From assembly GCA_029071285.1 (NCBI GenBank), contig JAIEAS010000024.1, forward strand, positions 1 through 9,364: 9,364 nucleotides of DNA, read 5' to 3'. The position numbers and the translations under genes were made by a program. Under the pieces are notes generated by a model that was not told where the DNA came from, did not search any database, and saw only the letters and a program-made list of their open reading frames with translations. Positions 5,651 to 9,364 of this stretch are shown here, one piece after another. How positions within the stretch are numbered: position 1 is the stretch's first letter; every line of letters begins with the position of its first letter. This DNA comes from Clostridia bacterium. Its GTDB lineage: Bacteria; Bacillota; Clostridia; Christensenellales; Borkfalkiaceae.

Positions 5651-7876
5651 ATGAGTAAAAATTTAAAACGCGTATTTGCCGCGCTTGTGGCAAGTTTGGG
5701 CGTATTTGCTTTTGCCGGCTGCAACACGGGCGGCAACAACGGCGGAAGCGGTGAAGGTTCCGGCAACGAACAGACCGAACAAACCGGCGGACAGCAGAAA
5801 CCGAACGGTTCTCAAACCGAAGGCGGAAACGGAGTCGGCGGCGGACAGCAGAAGCCGTCAGACCCCGTTATTCCCACCGTTCCAGAGGGAAGCGTAAAAA
5901 TAACCAAAGCCGCGGGCGATTTAGAGGCGGCGTACGTCGTATGGGAAAAAGTTCCCGGTGCGATGGGCTACAACGTTTACTGCAAAGCGGACGGCGGCGA
6001 TTACGTAAAGCTCGACGACCAGCTCGTGCGCGAATATAAAGATTATTGCCGTGCGGACGCGGTCGGTCTTAAAGCGGGCACCTATTCGATGAAGGTAGTG
6101 CCCACGGGCGGCGAACAGCTTACCGAGGACAATGACAAGGCGGCTGCTGCCGAAAAAATAACCGTTCTGGCGCACGACCGTTCGGGTTACGCTTTCGTAA
6201 AAGGCACGGCTTCGGGCGCGTATAACGAGGACGGCACCTTAAAGTCGGACGCCGTAGTTCTGTACGTTACGAACGACAACTATAAAACGGTTTCCGTAAC
6301 TTACGGAGCAAACACCGTTACGGGTATAGACAATATTCTCGGTCAGGGCTATCAGAAGAAAAACGGCGCAACCAAACCTCTGTGCGTAAGAATCATCGGC
6401 AGCTTAGGCAACGGAAGCAAAGTCGATTTTAAAGCCAACGGCGATCTGGAACTTAAGTCGCTGGACCAGGGCGTTACCATAGAAGGCATAGGCAGCGACG
6501 CAACCGCAAACGGCTGGGGTATGCATATTACCTCTTGCACTAATATCGAAATCCGCAACCTTGCCTTTATGAATATGATGGGCGGCACCAAAGACGGCGT
6601 CGGATACGAAAAAGACTGCGACCACCTCTGGACGCATAACTGCGACTTTTTCTACGGTCATAACTGGGGCGGCGACCAGAAGAAGGGCGACGGCGCTCTC
6701 GACACGAAATCCTGCACCTACGTAACTCATTCGTATAACCATTTCTGGGACAGCGGAAAGTGCAACCTGCAAGGAATGAAAGAGGAAACAACTTCAAACT
6801 ACATAACTTACCACCACAACTGGTACGACCATTCGGACAGCCGTCATCCCAGAATCAGAACCTGCACCACGCACATTTACAACAACTATTTTGACGGCAA
6901 CGCCAAATACGGCGTGGGCGTAACCAAAGGCGCGAGCGCGTTCGTTGAAAACAACTACTTCCGCTCGACGGCGGCAATGCGTCCTATGATGTCCTCAATG
7001 CAGGGAACGGACGCTTTGGGCGACGGAACTTTTTCGAGTGAGGACGGCGGAATTATTAAGTCCTACAACAATACTTACGACTGCACGAAATCAAACTTAA
7101 AGCTTATCACGCAGAACGATACCGCCGATAAATCGGGTATCGACTGCTACGAGGCAAGCTCGCGCGAAGAAACCGTTTCCTCGGAATACACGGCAAAGAA
7201 GGGCGGTACGACCTATAACAACTTCGATACGGCTGCGGACTTCTACGAGTACGAGGTTGACAGCCCCGAAGACGCCAAAGTAAAAGTTCAAACCTATGCG
7301 GGCAGAATTGACGGCGGCGATTTGAAATTCGAGTTCAACAACGCAAAGGAAGACGCGAATTACGATATTATCCCCGAGCTTTCCGCTCTGCTTCAAAGCT
7401 ATAAGGGAAGCGTAGTAAAAATCGGCGGTAAAGAGGTTTCCGGCGGAAGTACTTCGGGCGGACCTGCCGAAGGCGGTGATACAGAGGGCGGCGACGAGGA
7501 AGGCGGCACAACCGGCGGCAGCGCCATCGAGGGCGCAATAACCTTTATCCCCTCGGCGTCAGGCAACGGCTTTACGGTTGAGGGAACGACCAAAGACCTT
7601 GCCGAAATTGTAATCGAGGGAACAACCGTGCCCAAAGGCTCTGCGCTTAAACTTAACAGCAATGGAAAAGTAACCTTTAGCACGACCGAAACGATGACTT
7701 TACACCTTTACGTTGCAAGCAATACGACCGTAAAGGTTGACGGCAGCGCAAAGACGCCCGTTGCTAAGGACGGTTACTACCAGATTACGGTGACGATTAA
7801 CGCGGGTTCGCACACGATTGAAAAGGGCGGCGGCGAAGCGCACTTATATTTGATAAAACTCGTACCCGCTGCTTAA
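5651..7876 (+). CDS. Surface lipoprotein pectate lyase, family PL1, multidomain
   Basis: This 741-residue protein starts with a lipoprotein signal peptide (1-23, lipobox FAGC, lipidated C24). A Gly/Gln/Glu-rich linker follows (25-77), then a fibronectin-III-like module (about 79-175), the PL1 parallel beta-helix (about 178-590), a second Gly/Glu/Thr-rich linker (598-626) and a C-terminal beta-sandwich-like domain (627-741). PL1 hallmarks are DHLWTHNCDFF (324-334), the calcium-site segment DGALD (347-351), DSGKCNLQG with a probable catalytic-site lysine K370, and SRHPRIR, where R398 is the likely catalytic base (R401 and R403 nearby). It would cleave polygalacturonate by beta-elimination at the cell surface, giving 4,5-unsaturated oligogalacturonides that feed the KduD route. 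AAAGAGGG lies about 6 nt before the ATG. No convincing promoter is seen in the 64-bp gap, so it is probably co-transcribed with kduD. It ends at a strong terminator. The C-terminal domain may bind carbohydrate, but its family was not identified. Confidence 0.93.
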   Translation: MSKNLKRVFAALVASLGVFAFAGCNTGGNNGGSGEGSGNEQTEQTGGQQKPNGSQTEGGNGVGGGQQKPSDPVIPTVPEGSVKITKAAGDLEAAYVVWEKVPGAMGYNVYCKADGGDYVKLDDQLVREYKDYCRADAVGLKAGTYSMKVVPTGGEQLTEDNDKAAAAEKITVLAHDRSGYAFVKGTASGAYNEDGTLKSDAVVLYVTNDNYKTVSVTYGANTVTGIDNILGQGYQKKNGATKPLCVRIIGSLGNGSKVDFKANGDLELKSLDQGVTIEGIGSDATANGWGMHITSCTNIEIRNLAFMNMMGGTKDGVGYEKDCDHLWTHNCDFFYGHNWGGDQKKGDGALDTKSCTYVTHSYNHFWDSGKCNLQGMKEETTSNYITYHHNWYDHSDSRHPRIRTCTTHIYNNYFDGNAKYGVGVTKGASAFVENNYFRSTAAMRPMMSSMQGTDALGDGTFSSEDGGIIKSYNNTYDCTKSNLKLITQNDTADKSGIDCYEASSREETVSSEYTAKKGGTTYNNFDTAADFYEYEVDSPEDAKVKVQTYAGRIDGGDLKFEFNNAKEDANYDIIPELSALLQSYKGSVVKIGGKEVSGGSTSGGPAEGGDTEGGDEEGGTTGGSAIEGAITFIPSASGNGFTVEGTTKDLAEIVIEGTTVPKGSALKLNSNGKVTFSTTETMTLHLYVASNTTVKVDGSAKTPVAKDGYYQITVTINAGSHTIEKGGGEAHLYLIKLVPAA
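5786..5857 (+). repeat. Short direct repeat in the lyase N-terminal linker
   Basis: Two 18-bp copies (5786-5803 and 5840-5857) differ at one base. They encode GGQQKP twice, 18 codons apart, in the flexible linker after the lipidated cysteine. This is typical of linkers that grow and shrink by slippage or recombination. It is in frame, so it only changes linker length. Confidence 0.7.
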
Positions 7877-7898
7877 AAATTCACTATAAAAAACTCAC

Positions 7899-7938
7899 GC
7901 CGCGCGGACTTTAAAAGTCCGCGCGGCTTTTCGTTTTT
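7899..7938 (+). terminator. Strong intrinsic terminator after the pectate lyase
   Basis: The stem GCCGCGCGGAC (7899-7909) pairs perfectly with GTCCGCGCGGC (7917-7927), and pairing can extend into the A/T loop. TTTTCGTTTTT follows (7928-7938). It lies 22 bp after the lyase stop. Read on the minus strand, the same stem is followed a few bases later by a run of six T (7888-7893). It may therefore also stop, less efficiently, transcription of the convergent gene ending at 8006. Confidence 0.92.
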
Positions 7939-8005
7939 AAGTTTGAAGTGTAAATACATCAATCAAGTGTTAATGCAATAAAGATACGGCGCAAAGCCTA
8001 AAATT

Positions 8006-9178
8006 TCATTGATAGAATCTTATTGCCTCAATTTCGTTTAAAAGCTGTCGGCTCGATACGTTCGCTTTTTCTTGTAAAGCGTTTGCCATATTCACACTAT
8101 CGCAAAGTTCCGTAAGCTGTCCGCTCATACCTCCTAACTGTAAACTTATCACGGAAAGCTGTGCTGAAATTACCCTGCTGCACTCTACAATGGTTTCACG
8201 CAATTCGGCAAAGCCGCGGCGTATCTCGTAGCAAATCTGTTCGGTTGCCTGTACTATTGTCTGCTGTATTCTTTCAGTCTGCAACTCACGGTCTACAAGC
8301 TGCAGCGCTTCTTTTACGGTGTCCGCGCGGCGGGTTTCAAGCTCGTAAATTACAAGGTCTAAATTTTTCCAGTCGCGCTCGTCCAGAAGGTAGGAGAACT
8401 GCTTTTTAAGCGCCATATAAAACTCGTTACTGCTTTTCACTAAAGGCGCGATTTTTTTGTCCTTTTCGTTTATGATAGCTCGCGCATTTTCTCTTACCTG
8501 CGGTAATCTTTGAAGCATAGTTGCCGCTATCCGCAATTCTGCGTCTTTTCCCTGAATCTCGCGTTTATAAGCTTTTTTGCGACCAGTTGCAAGACAAATA
8601 AAAATTATTGCGAGTATCAGGCTGATTACCGTAATCGGAAGCACGAATTGAATTGCCATAAAACTATTATTTTGGCATGCACTACCAAGCATTCCGGAAA
8701 TAACTGCAATTACTAAAAATCCCGTTAATCCGGCGATAATAAAACATATACTTGAAAATATTTTTTGTATCACGCTGTAATCTTTGTTATCTGTGCCTCC
8801 TTTGGTTTGAGTTTTACTATTTTCTGCTTCTACAAGATTTTGTCTAAAATATTGAAAACTTTCGTCATAAGCTAACCAATGGTTATAAGCCTTAACTCCT
8901 AATTCATAGTTTTCTTCTTTTGTTATATTGTGTTGAACACCATTTTTTCTTTGTTCATCATAATGCATTATGTAACCATAACGTTCCTGCAAGTTAGATA
9001 GTTTGGACCCTATACCCCAGCCAAAACAAACTGGTGCACCGTTCAAACTTTCGGCATTTTTTGCCAGTTGCTCATCGCACTCATCTTCGATTTCCAGTGA
9101 TTTGTCGTACTGTTGCGAAATTACTGAAAGTCCAGCTCGCAGCGCGTAAAGGTTGTCCAGTACCTGCTTTTGTTCCAT
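8006..9178 (-). CDS. Unrecognised two-helix membrane protein with long helical flanks
   Basis: This 390-residue protein was not matched to any family with a known function. Residues 1-135 are soluble and charged, with a short hydrophobic/aromatic patch around 48-57. Two membrane helices follow (about 139-165 and 173-198), with a short loop containing C168. Residues 200-390 look almost wholly alpha-helical and probably coiled-coil, with heptad-like stretches near 283-345 (...VDRELQTERIQQTIVQ...) and a Leu/Ser/Gln-rich segment at 337-360. Both ends should lie on the same side of the membrane, most likely the cytoplasm given the KK/R-rich exit of helix 2 (GRKKAYKR). AAAGGAG sits 6 nt before the ATG, so the start is firm. 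It is convergent with the pectin genes and probably unrelated to them. The middle of the gene is far more AT-rich than its two ends (see findings). A scaffold, stress-sensing or secretion-associated role is conceivable, but nothing in the sequence decides it. Confidence 0.8.
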   Translation of the reverse strand: MEQKQVLDNLYALRAGLSVISQQYDKSLEIEDECDEQLAKNAESLNGAPVCFGWGIGSKLSNLQERYGYIMHYDEQRKNGVQHNITKEENYELGVKAYNHWLAYDESFQYFRQNLVEAENSKTQTKGGTDNKDYSVIQKIFSSICFIIAGLTGFLVIAVISGMLGSACQNNSFMAIQFVLPITVISLILAIIFICLATGRKKAYKREIQGKDAELRIAATMLQRLPQVRENARAIINEKDKKIAPLVKSSNEFYMALKKQFSYLLDERDWKNLDLVIYELETRRADTVKEALQLVDRELQTERIQQTIVQATEQICYEIRRGFAELRETIVECSRVISAQLSVISLQLGGMSGQLTELCDSVNMANALQEKANVSSRQLLNEIEAIRFYQ

Positions 9179-9184
9179 ATGTTT

Positions 9185-9191
9185 CTCCTTT
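9185..9191 (-). promoter_or_regulatory. Ribosome binding site of the 8006-9178 gene
   Basis: On the minus strand, AAAGGAG lies 6 nt before the ATG. It directly abuts the 3' arm of a 12-bp stem in the leader, sharing one base with it. Access to the site could therefore depend on how the leader folds. Confidence 0.85.
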
Positions 9192-9278
9192 GATTTTGTT
9201 TAAAATAAAAAATGCGTCTCAATCAAGAGACGCACCCCTATTTCAAGCAAATCTCCTGATTGCCGCTAAACAAAATCA
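9191..9278 (-). promoter_or_regulatory. Structured 5' leader: 12-bp stem enclosing two hairpins
   Basis: On the minus strand, TGATTTTGTTTA (9278-9267) is perfectly complementary to TAAACAAAATCA (9202-9191), which ends at the ribosome binding site. The roughly 64 bases enclosed contain a small hairpin (GCAATC-AGGA-GATTTGC, 9263-9247, one bulge) and a terminator-like hairpin (9234-9213). The loop of the latter, TTGATT, is complementary to AATCAA just upstream of the ribosome binding site, so an alternative long-range pairing exists. No known riboswitch core (T-box, purine, SAM, TPP and similar) was recognised. It could be an attenuator leader of the membrane-protein gene, or a small palindromic element. 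Confidence 0.45.
9202..9234 (-). terminator. Terminator-like hairpin upstream of the 8006-9178 gene
   Basis: On the minus strand, TGCGTCTC-TTGATT-GAGACGCA (9234-9213) is an 8-bp perfect stem followed by TTTTTTATTTTA. The plus-strand side is followed by CCCC, so it works only in the minus direction. It ends about 24 bp before the start codon of the membrane-protein gene, leaving no room for a full promoter after it. It is either an attenuator of that gene or the end of an upstream minus-strand transcript overlapped by a weak promoter. Confidence 0.65.
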
Positions 9279-9307
9279 TTGGGTGTTTTCCGCATTACGC
9301 TATTAAT

Positions 9308-9358
9308 TACAACCAAAACTGGGAGAATTGCCGACAGGCTATTCTTATTTTGGTTGTA
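9308..9358. repeat. Imperfect hairpin / inverted repeat at the right edge
   Basis: The 11-bp arms TACAACCAAAA (9308-9318) and TTTTGGTTGTA (9348-9358) are perfect inverted repeats. The intervening 29 bases also pair: AGAAT (9324-9328) with ATTCT (9341-9345), then GCC (9330-9332) with GGC (9337-9339), closing a GACA loop. The whole is one long stem with an asymmetric internal loop and a T/T mismatch. No T-run follows on either strand, so it is not a standard terminator. It may be a structured RNA, a transposon end or a protein-binding palindrome. The window ends six bases later, so context is lacking. Confidence 0.5.
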
Positions 9359-9364
9359 TATGAT

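Noticed and set aside
9191..9278. Miniature inverted-repeat transposable element with 12-bp ends
   Set aside because: The ends are perfect, but flanking bases give at most a TT duplication, no second copy is in the window, and one end abuts the ribosome binding site with a functional-looking terminator inside. Kept only as an alternative to a leader RNA.
9308..9358. Integron attC site
   Set aside because: The arms do not contain the GTTRRRY / RYYYAAC core pair at the expected places, and no integrase or cassette is present.
1..9364. CRISPR array, tRNA/rRNA genes, phage or toxin-antitoxin modules, transposase
   Set aside because: No regularly spaced repeats, no tRNA-like or rRNA-like stretches and no such proteins were seen on either strand. 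The lone XRE protein has no toxin partner in the visible sequence.

Overview
The window is a compact plant-polysaccharide (pectin/hemicellulose) utilisation segment from what looks like a gut- or rumen-type Gram-positive bacterium of the Bacillota (Clostridia-like). That assignment is inference. It rests on clear purine-rich ribosome binding sites, sigma-A style promoters with 17-bp spacers, a lipoprotein lyase with a long Gly-rich linker and no outer-membrane machinery, and a membrane-tethered XRE regulator. No rRNA, tRNA, CRISPR array or transposase gene is visible. Bases 11-24 match the inner 14 bases of the Nextera/Tn5 mosaic end, so the left edge is probably a contig end carrying library adapter sequence.

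Layout. (1) 70-786 (+): an XRE-family DNA-binding protein with one membrane helix, on a promoter placed so close to the ATG that the mRNA would be leaderless, closed by an intrinsic terminator (797-836). (2) 930-4772 (+): a tight three-gene unit of GH43 glycosidase, MATE-family transporter and NodB/CE4 polysaccharide deacetylase, with gaps of 19 bp and -4 bp, driven by a promoter at 866-894. (3) 4834-7876 (+): kduD (2-dehydro-3-deoxy-D-gluconate 5-dehydrogenase) with its own promoter and an inverted-repeat operator candidate between -35 and -10, followed by a large PL1 pectate lyase lipoprotein, ending in a strong terminator (7899-7938). No terminator separates units 2 and 3, so 930-7876 may also be read as one operon bracketed by two terminators. 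(4) 8006-9178 (-): an unrecognised two-helix membrane protein with long helical flanks, convergent with the lyase and preceded by a structured leader (9191-9278). A further imperfect hairpin lies at the right edge (9308-9358).

How the genes may work together. The surface-anchored PL1 lyase would cut de-esterified pectin to unsaturated oligogalacturonides. After uptake and hydrolysis (genes not in this window), the unsaturated galacturonate becomes 5-keto-4-deoxyuronate, then 2,5-diketo-3-deoxygluconate, which KduD reduces to KDG. The GH43 enzyme and the deacetylase lack signal peptides and would act in the cytoplasm on imported neutral side-chain or acetylated oligosaccharides. kduI, a GH88/GH105 hydrolase, an importer and the sugar-sensing repressor are all absent here.

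No clear new multi-gene system was found. The items most worth a second look are the structured leader and mosaic base composition of the 8006-9178 gene, the kduD operator, the apparent leaderless transcript of the XRE gene, and the unassigned C-terminal domain of the lyase.
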